DNA from: CAWCGU01 sp963838095
GTDB taxonomy: Bacteria > Actinomycetota > Thermoleophilia > Solirubrobacterales > 70-9
Length of the DNA stretch: 64,000 nt
Reading direction: 5' to 3'
NCBI GenBank assembly: GCA_963838095.1
Contig: CAWIPO010000006.1
Span: 62,001-126,000 of the forward strand
Below, piece by piece: positions 7,950 through 15,836 of this stretch (positions are counted from its first letter, which is position 1; each line of letters opens with the position of its first letter). Below the pieces are notes generated by a model. The model made no database searches. It saw nothing but the letters and a program-made list of their open reading frames with translations, and was not told where the DNA came from. Both the position numbers and the translations under genes were made by a program.

Positions 7950-8978
7950 ATGCACCGCCCCACCGAGCTCGCCACCTCCGCCACCGTCTCCGACGCCCAG
8001 GCCGAGCGCCCGCAAACCGAGGTCAGCCTCACCCGCGTCGGCGTCACCGGCGTCGAAAAGGTCATCCACGTCGACGCCGCGCCCTCCGGCGACCACCCTT
8101 CCCCGCAGCTCTACTACGCCACCCTCGACTGCTTCGTCGACCTCAACCCGCGCCAGGCCGGCGTCCACATGTCGCGCTTCGACGAGGTCGTCAGCGAGGC
8201 GATCGACGCCGTCGTGCTCGGCGAGGACGCGTTCCGCGCCGAGACCCTCGCCGCCCACATCGCCCAGCGCGTGCGCGAAAGCCAGCACGGCCTGCGCGCC
8301 GAGGTGACGATCGCAGCCCGATACCCGGAGATCGTCCCCACTCCCAGCTCCGGCCTCAGCACGCAGGAGATCTACACCCTCTTCGGCACCGCCGTCGCCT
8401 CCGAGCGCGGAACCCGCACCCTCACGGGCGTGCAGGCGCAAGGCATGACCGCCTGCCCCTGCGCCCAGGGCCTCGTCGCGGACCGCGCCCGAGCCCGCCT
8501 TTCCGAGCACGGCTACGACGCCGGCGAGATCGAGCGCATCCTCGCCGACGTCCCGGTCGCCACCCACAACCAGCGCGGCATCGGCACCCTCTACGTCGGC
8601 CGCGCCGAGGGCACCGCTTGCGATGTCGACGCGCGCGACCTTCTGCGCATCGTCGAGCAGTCGATGAGCTCGGAGATCTACGAGCTGATGAAGCGCTCAG
8701 ACGAGGTCGAGGTGGTCGAGCGCGCGCACCGCAACCCGCGCTTCGTCGAGGACTGCGTGCGCGAGATGATCCGCCGTGTCTCCGACGCCTACACCAACCT
8801 CGGCCCCGGCGCCTTCCTGCTCGCGCGCCAGGAGAACCTCGAAACCATCCACCGCCACAACGTCATCGCCGAGCGCTCCGGCCTGCTCGACGAGATCCGC
8901 GCCGAGATCGAATCCGGCGAACACTCTCCGCACCACCTGACGATGCGCGAGTGGCTGGAGGCGGCGGCAACGCGGTAG
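7950..8978 (+). CDS. folE2: GTP cyclohydrolase FolE2 (type IB)
   Basis: COG1469 family enzyme making 7,8-dihydroneopterin triphosphate from GTP, the first step of folate and deazapurine synthesis. The metal and active-site region GMTACPCAQ and the ATHNQRG motif are conserved. Its 342 residues are somewhat longer than typical bacterial FolE2. The ATG at 7950 is chosen because GAGGAG lies just upstream; the in-frame extension to 7791 runs into the sigma factor start region and is not supported. FolE2 uses metals other than zinc and often replaces FolE1 under zinc limitation, but no Zur site is recognised here. Confidence 0.93.
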   Translation: MHRPTELATSATVSDAQAERPQTEVSLTRVGVTGVEKVIHVDAAPSGDHPSPQLYYATLDCFVDLNPRQAGVHMSRFDEVVSEAIDAVVLGEDAFRAETLAAHIAQRVRESQHGLRAEVTIAARYPEIVPTPSSGLSTQEIYTLFGTAVASERGTRTLTGVQAQGMTACPCAQGLVADRARARLSEHGYDAGEIERILADVPVATHNQRGIGTLYVGRAEGTACDVDARDLLRIVEQSMSSEIYELMKRSDEVEVVERAHRNPRFVEDCVREMIRRVSDAYTNLGPGAFLLARQENLETIHRHNVIAERSGLLDEIRAEIESGEHSPHHLTMREWLEAAATR

Positions 8979-9050
8979 CAGCGGCTTGACCCCGGCCGTT
9001 CGGCCGGATACCGTTCGTCGCGAGGGGTCCAATCGAGCAGGAGGCAGTTC

Positions 9051-9881
9051 GTGAAAACGGTGATGGAGCACGCGAGGCGGCACGTCATCGGTTACATCGC
9101 GCTCGCGATCGCGCTAGGCGGCGTGTCCTATGCCGCGGTGTCGCTGCCACGCGGAAGTGTCGACACCAAGCAGCTGAAGCGCAACGCCGTCACCTCGCCG
9201 AAGGTGAGGGCCGAGAGCCTCACGGGCGCGGACATCCGGACCGGTTCGATCGGCGCAAGCGAGCTCGAAGCAGGGCTCGCAGCCGCCGGTCCGCAGGGTC
9301 CGCCCGGCGAACAGGGCCCGCCCGGGCCGAGCACCGGCCCGGCCGGCGGCGACCTTGCAGGCAGCTACCCCGATCCGACGCTGCGCGCCGGCGCGGTTGG
9401 AGCCGATGAGCTCGGAACACCGCTCGCCGTGCGGGTGACCGGCGACGGCGCGGCCCCCCAGATCACGGTCGCGAGCGGCGGAAGTCTGACCCCGATCGCA
9501 TTCGATCAGCAGACTTATGACACCGGGAACCTCTGGTCGCCCACCGAGGCCGACCGGCTGACGATCCCCCGCACCGGCCTGTGGCAGCTGTCCGCATCCG
9601 TCAAGTGGGCGAGCGTCGCAGCTGCGGGGTCGCGGCGTATCGTGATCTCGACCCCGTTCTCGTCGGGCAACAACGCCCACATGATCGCCGACAGCGTCAA
9701 TACGGTTGCCGCCAGTGCAACACACACTCAAACGCTGACCACGACCGTACCGCTGAATGCAGGTGACACCGTCGGCTTACTGGCATTCCAGGACACCGGA
9801 AGCGCGCTGACCATCGAGTTGGCGAACACCAACGCCACAAGCCCCGCGCTCTCCGCCGTGTACCTCGGCGCCGTCCCCTGA
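9051..9881 (+). CDS. Secreted collagen-like protein with jelly-roll C-terminus
   Basis: A short N-terminus (ARRHVIGYIALAIALGGVSY) forms one membrane or signal segment of a kind I recall as common in Solirubrobacterales secreted proteins. Next comes a linker with repeated TGADIRTGSIGASEL-type units, a brief Gly-X-Y collagen stretch (PQGPPGEQGPPGP), and a C-terminal domain of about 130 residues resembling C1q/TNF jelly rolls. It probably trimerises outside the cell. The start is GTG at 9051 after GGAGG. Receptor or ligand is unknown. Confidence 0.75.
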   Translation: MKTVMEHARRHVIGYIALAIALGGVSYAAVSLPRGSVDTKQLKRNAVTSPKVRAESLTGADIRTGSIGASELEAGLAAAGPQGPPGEQGPPGPSTGPAGGDLAGSYPDPTLRAGAVGADELGTPLAVRVTGDGAAPQITVASGGSLTPIAFDQQTYDTGNLWSPTEADRLTIPRTGLWQLSASVKWASVAAAGSRRIVISTPFSSGNNAHMIADSVNTVAASATHTQTLTTTVPLNAGDTVGLLAFQDTGSALTIELANTNATSPALSAVYLGAVP

Positions 9882-9902
9882 TCCGGATCACACCCGGCGC
9901 GG

Positions 9903-10469
9903 TTAAGACGGCTCGGCTGACTCCGCGCCAGGGGAAACCGACTCCCCAATCCGCCGCCGCAACCCGAAGAAGTAGTCGGCGCCGCTGATCACCGTCGCGA
10001 GCACGGCCGCGTAGACGAGCAGGTCGACCGCAAGCGGCGCCGGATACCAGATGATCAGGGCGAACACCGCGGCGACCTGCAGCGCCGTCTTCACCTTCCC
10101 CAGCCAGCTCGCCGAGATCACCACCCCGCGCTCCGCCGCCACCGCCCGCAGCCCCGTCACCGCCAACTCGCGAGCGATGATCACCATCGCCACCCACGCG
10201 GCCAGCCGCCCGAGCGAGACAAGTGAGACCAGCGCGGCGACGATCAGCAGCTTGTCGGCGAGCGGGTCCATCAGCTTCCCGAACGTCGTGATGTCGCCGC
10301 GCGAGCGGGCGATGTAGCCGTCCAGCCCGTCGGTCAGCGCCGCAAGCGCGAAAACAATCGCCGCCAGCGCGTCCCCGTTCGGCGTCTCGTCCAGAAGCGC
10401 GACCACGATCACCGGCACCGCGAGGATCCGCGCGACGGTGAGCAGGTTTGGAACGTTCACCGGGAACAT
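9903..10469 (-). CDS. pgsA: CDP-diacylglycerol-glycerol-3-phosphate 3-phosphatidyltransferase
   Basis: Membrane enzyme of the CDP-alcohol phosphatidyltransferase family, making phosphatidylglycerol phosphate. The signature is complete: DGLDGYIAR followed by GKLMDPLADK (D-x2-D-G-x2-A-R-x8-G-x3-D-x3-D). Five to six hydrophobic segments span its 188 residues. The ATG at 10469 gives the usual N-terminus (NVPNLLTVARI). An upstream in-frame ATG at 10505 would overlap the start of the divergent malic enzyme gene, so it is less likely. Confidence 0.93.
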   Translation of the reverse strand: MFPVNVPNLLTVARILAVPVIVVALLDETPNGDALAAIVFALAALTDGLDGYIARSRGDITTFGKLMDPLADKLLIVAALVSLVSLGRLAAWVAMVIIARELAVTGLRAVAAERGVVISASWLGKVKTALQVAAVFALIIWYPAPLAVDLLVYAAVLATVISGADYFFGLRRRIGESVSPGAESAEPS

Positions 10470-10497
10470 GGCCGCGCCGGGATAGGTTACGCACGCG

Positions 10498-11832
10498 ATG
10501 GCCATCGATTGCGTCTATCGAGTTGAGCAGCCGCACGTGAAGGGCAAGCTCGCCGCGCTCTGCTCGGCGATCGCGGAGGAGGACGGCCTGATCGGCGACA
10601 TCGTCACCGTCCGCCTCGGCCGCGATCGCTCGATCCGCGAAGTGTCCGTCGAGGTCCGCGACCACGGCCAGGCGAAGCGGATCGCGATCTCCATCGGCAA
10701 GTTGAAGGACGTCTCGGTGCTCGGCTACTGGGACCGAGCGATCCAGGCACACGAGGGCGGCAAGCTCGCCATGCACGCGATCGCACGCGTCGAGACCGTG
10801 CAGGACATGCGCGACATCTACACGCCCGGTGTCGCCCGCGTCTGCACGGCGATCGCCGAACAGCCCTCGCTCGCCAATCGCCTGACGATGGTCGGCCGCA
10901 CGATCGCGATCTGCACCAACGGCACCCGCGTCCTCGGGCTCGGCAACATCGGCCCGCTCGCCTCGATGCCGGTGATGGAGGGCAAGGCGCTCTTCTACGC
11001 GAGCATGGTCGGGATCTCGGCGGTGCCGGTCCTGATCGACACCGAGGACCCCTCGGAGTTCGTCGACACGGTGCTGCGGATCGCCCCCGGCTTCGGCGCC
11101 ATCCACCTCGAGGACATCCGCGCTCCCGACTGCTTCGAGATCGAGCGCCGCCTGATCGGCGCCCTCGACAAGCCGGTGATGCACGACGACGTCCACGGCA
11201 CGGCCGTCGCCGCGCTCGCCGCCGTGCTCGTCGCCTGCGACCAGACCGAGATCCAGCTCGAGACCGCCACCGTCGGCCAGCTCGGCCTCGGGGCGGCCGG
11301 GCTCGGGATCGCGACGCTGATGGTGCAGGCGGGAGCAAAGCGGGTGATCGCCTCCGACCCGCAGGAGGCATCCCACGCGCTCGCCCGCGAGCGCGGGATC
11401 GAGGTCGCGAGCTTCGAAGAGGTGATGCAGGCGGCCGACATCGTCGTCGCAACCACCGGGCAGCCGGGGCTGATCAAACCGGAGCACGTTCGCGACGGCC
11501 AGGTGATCCTCGCGCTCACCAACCCCGACCCGGAGATCTCCCCCCTTGCGGCGGAGGCGGCCGGCGCCTCCTTCGCGGCCGACGGATCGATGGTCAACAA
11601 CGTGCTGGGCTTCCCGGGCATCTTCCACGGCGCGCTCGCGAGCGGCGCCGTCGAGATCTCGCTGGGGATGAAGCTCGCCGCCGCCCGCGCCATCGCAGGC
11701 CTCACCGAGGCCTCCGAGCTCGTCGCCGATCCGCTCGACCCGGACGTCCACGCCGCGGTCGCCGCTGCCGTGAAGGAGTCGGCTGAAGCCGAGGGGCTAG
11801 CCCGGCCCGACCGCGTTCCGGCTGGTCTCTAG
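10498..11832 (+). CDS. NAD(P)-dependent malic enzyme with N-terminal ACT-like domain
   Basis: Oxidative decarboxylation of malate to pyruvate. Residues 1-80 look like an ACT regulatory domain. The malic domain follows with IYTPGVARVC, the catalytic Lys in VMEGKALFY and the metal site with HDDVHGTA. The Rossmann domain carries GLGAAGLGI. The C-terminus AEGLARPDRVPAGL is short. The gene is divergent from pgsA with only 28 bases between starts, so the promoters must overlap the coding ends or the transcripts are nearly leaderless. Its TAG stop overlaps the convergent glycosylase stop in CTAG. Confidence 0.92.
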   Translation: MAIDCVYRVEQPHVKGKLAALCSAIAEEDGLIGDIVTVRLGRDRSIREVSVEVRDHGQAKRIAISIGKLKDVSVLGYWDRAIQAHEGGKLAMHAIARVETVQDMRDIYTPGVARVCTAIAEQPSLANRLTMVGRTIAICTNGTRVLGLGNIGPLASMPVMEGKALFYASMVGISAVPVLIDTEDPSEFVDTVLRIAPGFGAIHLEDIRAPDCFEIERRLIGALDKPVMHDDVHGTAVAALAAVLVACDQTEIQLETATVGQLGLGAAGLGIATLMVQAGAKRVIASDPQEASHALARERGIEVASFEEVMQAADIVVATTGQPGLIKPEHVRDGQVILALTNPDPEISPLAAEAAGASFAADGSMVNNVLGFPGIFHGALASGAVEISLGMKLAAARAIAGLTEASELVADPLDPDVHAAVAAAVKESAEAEGLARPDRVPAGL

Positions 11833-12491
11833 GGCCCGAACGCGAGGATCGCGTCGACCATCGCCTCGGTCAGCTTGCCGGTGAACGTGTTCTGCTGCGA
11901 GACGTGGAAGCAGCCGAGCAGGGTGAAGCCGCCGATCTCGACCTCGGCGCCGTGGCCGAAGCGCGGCTTCGGCTTCGGGATCTCGGCGCCACCGCCTCGT
12001 AGCGCCCGCAGCGCCCCGTCCCACGCGAATGCACCGAGCGCAACGATGACCCGAGCGGCTTCGAGCAGCTCCAGCTCGCGCTGCAGGTACGGAAGGCAGT
12101 TGTCGCGCTCCGCCGGCGTCGGCTTGTTCCCCGGCGGCGCGCAGCGATTGACCGCCGTCACGTACGCGCCGCTCAAACGCAGCCCGTCGTCGCGATGCAC
12201 GGACGTGGGCTGGTTGGCGAGGCCGGCGCGGTGAAGCGCCGCGTAGAGGAAGTCGCCGGAGCGATCCCCGGTGAACACGCGGCCGGTGCGGTTGGCGCCG
12301 GTCGCCGCCGGCGCCAGCCCAACGAGAACGATCCGCGCCTCAGGGTCGCCGAATCCCGACACCGGCCGCGCCCAGAAACGCTCGCCGCGGAAGCGCGCGG
12401 GCGGGTCGGCTGCCACCGCCTCGCGCCATGCGACCAGCCGCGGGCACAGCGTGCATGCATGGATTTCCCGCGCCAGGCGATCGAGCGACAT
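11829..12491 (-). CDS. Family 5 uracil-DNA glycosylase (UDGb), Fe-S type
   Basis: DNA repair glycosylase removing uracil and related deaminated bases. Cys13, Cys16, Cys117 and Cys132 are placed to hold a 4Fe-4S cluster. Motif GLAPAATGANRTGRVFTGD and the C-terminal GCFHVSQQNTFTG are those of family 5. Family 5 normally lacks the polar catalytic residue in motif A, and Ala-Ala is seen here. Length is 220 residues. It diverges from the thioesterase gene with a 17-base gap between starts. Confidence 0.92.
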   Translation of the reverse strand: MSLDRLAREIHACTLCPRLVAWREAVAADPPARFRGERFWARPVSGFGDPEARIVLVGLAPAATGANRTGRVFTGDRSGDFLYAALHRAGLANQPTSVHRDDGLRLSGAYVTAVNRCAPPGNKPTPAERDNCLPYLQRELELLEAARVIVALGAFAWDGALRALRGGGAEIPKPKPRFGHGAEVEIGGFTLLGCFHVSQQNTFTGKLTEAMVDAILAFGP

Positions 12492-12508
12492 CGCAATAGG
12501 ATCGCTGT

Positions 12509-13000
12509 ATGGACGCGAAAACGCCGTCGCACGCGCACACCCTGCTCGTCCGCACGATGGCGCTCACGGATGCGAACGTCGCCGGCTTCGTCCACGGAGG
12601 GATGGTGATGAAGTACTGCGACGAAGCCGCCGGGATCGCCGCGATCAAGCACTCCGGCCGCCGCGTCGTCACCGCGGCGATGGACCGGATGACCTTCCTC
12701 GAGCCGGTGTTCGTCGGCGAGCTGCTGAGCTGCAGCGCGACCGTCAACGCCGCCTGGCGCACCTCGATGGAGGTCGGGATTCGCGTCGAGGCCGAGAACC
12801 CGCTGAGCGGAGAACGGCGCCACACGAGCACCGCCTACCTGACGATGGTGGCGCTGGATGAGAACGGCGACCCGACTCCGGTCCCCAAGCTCACGCCCGA
12901 GACCGAGACCGAGCTGCGCCGCCAGCGCGAGGCAGAGCTGCGGCGAAGCAACCGGCTCGCCGAGCGCGAGCAGATCCTCGCCCACAGGGACAGCGCCTGA
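12509..13000 (+). CDS. Acyl-CoA thioesterase (hotdog fold, YciA/BACH type)
   Basis: A 163-residue single hotdog domain. The conserved Asn-x-x-Gly-x-x-x-Gly-Gly-x-x-x pattern is seen as NVAGFVHGGMVMKYCDEAAG, and a C-terminal charged helix (TETELRRQREAELRR) follows as in cytosolic long-chain acyl-CoA hydrolases. It hydrolyses acyl-CoA to fatty acid and CoA. Its TGA stop overlaps the likely CTG start of the next gene in the four bases CTGA. A link with the peptide-modification genes downstream is not evident beyond that overlap. Confidence 0.88.
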   Translation: MDAKTPSHAHTLLVRTMALTDANVAGFVHGGMVMKYCDEAAGIAAIKHSGRRVVTAAMDRMTFLEPVFVGELLSCSATVNAAWRTSMEVGIRVEAENPLSGERRHTSTAYLTMVALDENGDPTPVPKLTPETETELRRQREAELRRSNRLAEREQILAHRDSA

Positions 13001-13974
13001 ACGCTTCCGAAACCTATTGCGTACACGGGCTGAGGGTTCACTCCGAGGTCCCGCTGCCGCTTCCCTCGGTCCAGGGAACGGGCGGCGCCGACGTGGTCGT
13101 CCGGTGGGGACTGCCCGCGGCGGTCCCCGACGAGGCGCCGCCGGGAGAGATCCGATCGGAGTACGAGCAGGGGGGCGGGCGCTACTGGATCACGAACGAC
13201 CACGACTGCCACTGGATTCGCTGTGGCCACCGCTGTGACTTCCGGATCTCGCATCGCGATGGGACCATCGACGTCCATCCCGATCCCGGCCTCGATCGGG
13301 ACAACGTCCCAGAGCTGCTGCTGAGGAACGCGCTCCCGCTCCAGCTCCGACTGATCGACTGCACCGTGCTGCATGCCAGCGCCGTCCACATGGACGGATT
13401 GACGGTCGCGATCCTGGGTCCGCCGGCGGCCGGGAAATCGTCGCTGGCGGCTCTCTTCTGCGCCGCCGGCGCCACGTTCGTCACCGACGACGTGCTGAGA
13501 GTGGAGGTGGACGAAGAGGAAGACGCCGTCTTCTGTTTCGTCGGCCCCGGTGCGATCCGATTGCGAGAGCCTGGCGCCGCGCTCGCCACGCTGTTCCCCA
13601 CCGCGCCGGCGACGGCCACCATCGACGGTCGGATCGCGGTCTCCCCGCCGCAGGCGGATCCACCCAGGCTCCGGCTCGACGCGCTCCTGCTGCCGTCGCT
13701 CCTTGGCGACGACGCCCACATCCTGGTGCGGCGCCTCCTCCCGGCGGAGGCGCTCGTCGCGCTGGGCCGAGCGTCGGCGCACCGCTCCGCCCCGTCGCGC
13801 GCGACGCTCAAGCGCCGCTTTCACGAGCACGCAAGCCTCGCTCACCGGGTGCCCGTATTCGCCGCTGACGTGCCCCTGACGGCGCTCGCTGACACCGGTC
13901 TCCCCGCCGCCATGCTGGAGCGGATGAAGCTTCAGATGCCGGAGCCGATCAGGGAATCCCGCGGCGTGTACTAG
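12997..13974 (+). CDS. HPr-kinase-like (HprK-related) enzyme of the RiPP locus, probable CTG start
   Basis: The Walker A motif GPPAAGKSS follows the family strand VLHASAVHMDGLTVAILG, and the Asp pair in FVTDDVLRVE is where HprK binds metal. HprK-like kinases in lasso-peptide clusters (paeninodin type) phosphorylate the peptide. The N-terminal block TYCVHGLRVHSEVPLPLP is conserved in such kinases as I recall them and lies upstream of the first ATG/GTG (13093). The only in-frame start before it is CTG at 12997, with AGGGA 7 bases upstream and a CTGA overlap with the thioesterase stop. It converges on the precursor genes, sharing a CTAG stop. Confidence 0.75.
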   Translation: MNASETYCVHGLRVHSEVPLPLPSVQGTGGADVVVRWGLPAAVPDEAPPGEIRSEYEQGGGRYWITNDHDCHWIRCGHRCDFRISHRDGTIDVHPDPGLDRDNVPELLLRNALPLQLRLIDCTVLHASAVHMDGLTVAILGPPAAGKSSLAALFCAAGATFVTDDVLRVEVDEEEDAVFCFVGPGAIRLREPGAALATLFPTAPATATIDGRIAVSPPQADPPRLRLDALLLPSLLGDDAHILVRRLLPAEALVALGRASAHRSAPSRATLKRRFHEHASLAHRVPVFAADVPLTALADTGLPAAMLERMKLQMPEPIRESRGVY

Positions 13975-14105
13975 GGCGGGAAGCTGCCTTGGCCGTCACT
14001 CATGCCCTGGCCCTTGACGAGCCCCATAGTCAATTCCTCGATCGGGCCGAGCACGATGATCGCGGGCGGCTCATACGGCGGCTGGTCGGTCTGATTCTGT
14101 CCCAT
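13971..14105 (-). CDS. RiPP precursor peptide 1 (lasso-type leader)
   Basis: A 44-residue peptide with an excellent ribosome site (AGGAGG seven bases upstream of its ATG at 14105). The leader holds the lasso recognition pattern Tyr-x-x-Pro ... Gly ... Thr, seen as YEPPAIIVLGP then EELT. With Thr at -2 the predicted core is GLVKGQGMSDGQGSFPP. Position 1 is Gly, but the nearest acidic residue is Asp10 rather than 7-9. A near-identical leader recurs in the next gene upstream. The TAG stop shares CTAG with the kinase gene. Confidence 0.8.
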   Translation of the reverse strand: MGQNQTDQPPYEPPAIIVLGPIEELTMGLVKGQGMSDGQGSFPP

Positions 14106-14153
14106 CTTTCCTCCTGGACTGCAGACGCCCTTAGCCGGCCCCTGCAGCCAGCG

Positions 14154-14292
14154 TTAGAAGGTGTCCCCGGTAAAGCTGCCTTCGCCGTCATCCATGCCTT
14201 GGCCGGCACCCAGGGTCAACTCCTCAACCGGGCCGAGCACGATGATCGCGGGCGGCTCATAAACCAGCTGGGCTGTCGGATCTTGGCCCGAT
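14154..14292 (-). CDS. RiPP precursor peptide 2 (start codon interrupted by one base)
   Basis: A second copy of the precursor with leader YEPPAIIVLGP then EELT and predicted core GAGQGMDDGEGSFTGDTF. Here Gly1 and Asp7 or Asp8 would allow a 7- or 8-residue macrolactam. A strong AGGAGG ribosome site is present, but the codon where ATG is expected reads ATCGGG. Removing one base (the G at + strand 14290) restores ATG-GGC-CAA in frame and aligns with precursor 1. It lies inside the apparent 3' end of the synthetase gene. Either it is inactivated or the base is an assembly error. Confidence 0.7.
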
Positions 14293-15505
14293 CTCTCCTC
14301 CTTGATCTGGTGGACACCGCCACCCTACCATCGGCTGCTGCTGCGCCTCCAGCGTCCGCGGCGAGCCAGGCCGACTGGATCAACGGCACGGTTCTGAAGA
14401 ATTGCGATCTGTGCAGCGGCATGGTCTCCGCCTCCCTCCAGGTTTCGCGCAATGCCTCCTCATCGACCAGATCCGTGTCCACCCCACCCCCGCGCCATTC
14501 ATGCACGAACCGCAGCAAAGCCGAGGTGGCGTAGATGCCCGTGAAGTTCGCCTTGCTCGGCCGCTCGAGCAGCTCGTCGGGCAGCAGGTCGGCGAACAGA
14601 GCCCGCATCATCGCGGTCCGGTCCCCGATCCCGCCCGGTCCGACGACGCGAGCGAACGCGGACATCACCTGGGGCTCGATGAAGGGCTGAATCATGATCG
14701 CCCCCTGCTCGGCCGCCACCACCGCCAGGCTGTGGCGGGTGGCCGCGAGATAGCGAGTTCGGTGCAGCCAGTCCAGATACCGATCCCGGGCCAGGGGCGT
14801 TGGTGGCCCCGTGACCATCCTCTCGGCCACAGCCCGGCGCCCGGCAGCCCGAAGCCACGGCTTCCGAACAACCCGCCTGCGCTCAGTGATCGCGAGGCGT
14901 GTTCGCGTCGGCAATTGGCGGTAACACAACCGGATCCCATCCCGAGGCCTTGGAACGGCGTGGCGCGTGAGGGTCTGCCGTCGGCGGGAAGCGATCATCA
15001 CCTGATCACCGCCCCCGCCGGTCAGCAGCGAGCCCCCCGCCGCACGGGCCGCGATCGGCGAGTGGAAGTGCGCGTTTGGCGGCCACATCAAGCCGTGGCG
15101 CCGCAGCAATCCTCCAGCCACCGGGCCGACGAAGTCGAGCTCGTCGAAGAACTCCGGACGCTCCCAGTCATCGAGACCGAGGTGACGCACCACCCGCTCC
15201 TGCCATTCGCTCTCGTCAGACCCCGGCGCCCGTGGGAAGCGCTGGCTCACCGGCACTGGCAGTTGCAGCCCCTCGCGGCGGGCCACGCGCACCGCGAGTG
15301 CCAGCACCACCGAGGAGTCGCGCCCGCCGGAGAAGCTGACCACGCACGGTGGCCGCTCGAGCGCGCGCTTCACTGCCGACTCAATCGCCATCGCAGGGGT
15401 CAGCGACGGCTCCACCACCGGCAGCGGCGCGGTGCCCGGGTCCATCCCGAACATCTGCTGGGCGGCGACTTCGACCCGATCGGGTACGACTCGGCTAGGG
15501 GGCAA
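14216..15505 (-). CDS. Asparagine-synthetase-like macrolactam synthetase (lasso C type), no glutaminase domain
   Basis: The ATP-pyrophosphatase motif SFSGGRDSSVVLALAV lies about 60 residues from the start, and TGGGGDQ and FIEPQVMSAFARV follow as in Asn synthetases and lasso cyclases. The usual N-terminal class II glutamine amidotransferase domain of LasC proteins is absent; PqqD lies immediately upstream. The family C-terminus (VPLIQSAWLA) is followed by about 45 junk-like residues. If the extra base at 14290 is removed the gene stops near 14257. The start is uncertain: TTG at 15505, inside the PqqD stop region, or ATG at 15454. Confidence 0.75.
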   Translation of the reverse strand: MPPSRVVPDRVEVAAQQMFGMDPGTAPLPVVEPSLTPAMAIESAVKRALERPPCVVSFSGGRDSSVVLALAVRVARREGLQLPVPVSQRFPRAPGSDESEWQERVVRHLGLDDWERPEFFDELDFVGPVAGGLLRRHGLMWPPNAHFHSPIAARAAGGSLLTGGGGDQVMIASRRRQTLTRHAVPRPRDGIRLCYRQLPTRTRLAITERRRVVRKPWLRAAGRRAVAERMVTGPPTPLARDRYLDWLHRTRYLAATRHSLAVVAAEQGAIMIQPFIEPQVMSAFARVVGPGGIGDRTAMMRALFADLLPDELLERPSKANFTGIYATSALLRFVHEWRGGGVDTDLVDEEALRETWREAETMPLHRSQFFRTVPLIQSAWLAADAGGAAAADGRVAVSTRSRRRDRAKIRQPSWFMSRPRSSCSARLRS

Positions 15506-15758
15506 GTAGCTCGCGCTCTCGCAACGATTCGAGGAATGCGTCGACGTCACGGCCGGCGGCGCCCTGGTCGACATCGAAGGCCGAACGCAGGCGCTCGACG
15601 AGCTGCTCGCGCGTCGCACCCTCGGACAGCGCGGGCCACAGCTCTGCCGCCGTCCGGTTGAGGGTGAAGTACTCGGACCCGCGCATGTCGATCGCGACTA
15701 TCTCTCCCTGAACCTCGCGCCACTCGAGGTCTTCACCTCTGAGGCGAAGCGTTTCCAC
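15495..15758 (-). CDS. PqqD-family RiPP recognition element (lasso B1-like)
   Basis: About 87 residues with the PqqD pattern: a beta-hairpin (LEWREVQGEIVAIDM), then RGSEYFTLNRTAAELWPAL and a helix bundle ending FLESLRERELLAP. Such proteins bind the Tyr-Pro motif of a leader peptide and deliver it to the modifying enzymes. The GTG at 15758 gives the standard length; an upstream ATG at 15815 would add an unrelated tail. The end overlaps the likely start of the synthetase. No B2 transglutaminase-like leader peptidase is fused or adjacent. Confidence 0.85.
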   Translation of the reverse strand: METLRLRGEDLEWREVQGEIVAIDMRGSEYFTLNRTAAELWPALSEGATREQLVERLRSAFDVDQGAAGRDVDAFLESLRERELLAP

Positions 15759-15836
15759 GGCCGGAAACTCTAGTGGCACCCGTGAACGTCCCACATACCC
15801 CCGGATTCCGAACAACGCGGGACGCTCGCGCGCGGA

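Noticed and set aside
9697..11751. Very long minus-strand frame of about 680 residues
   Set aside because: It lies opposite the malic enzyme and pgsA reading and has only shadow composition (His/Arg/Asp/Gly repeats from high-GC codon bias).
13989..14534. Plus-strand frame across the precursor region
   Set aside because: It is antisense to both precursor genes and the synthetase end. The minus strand has ribosome sites and a conserved leader.
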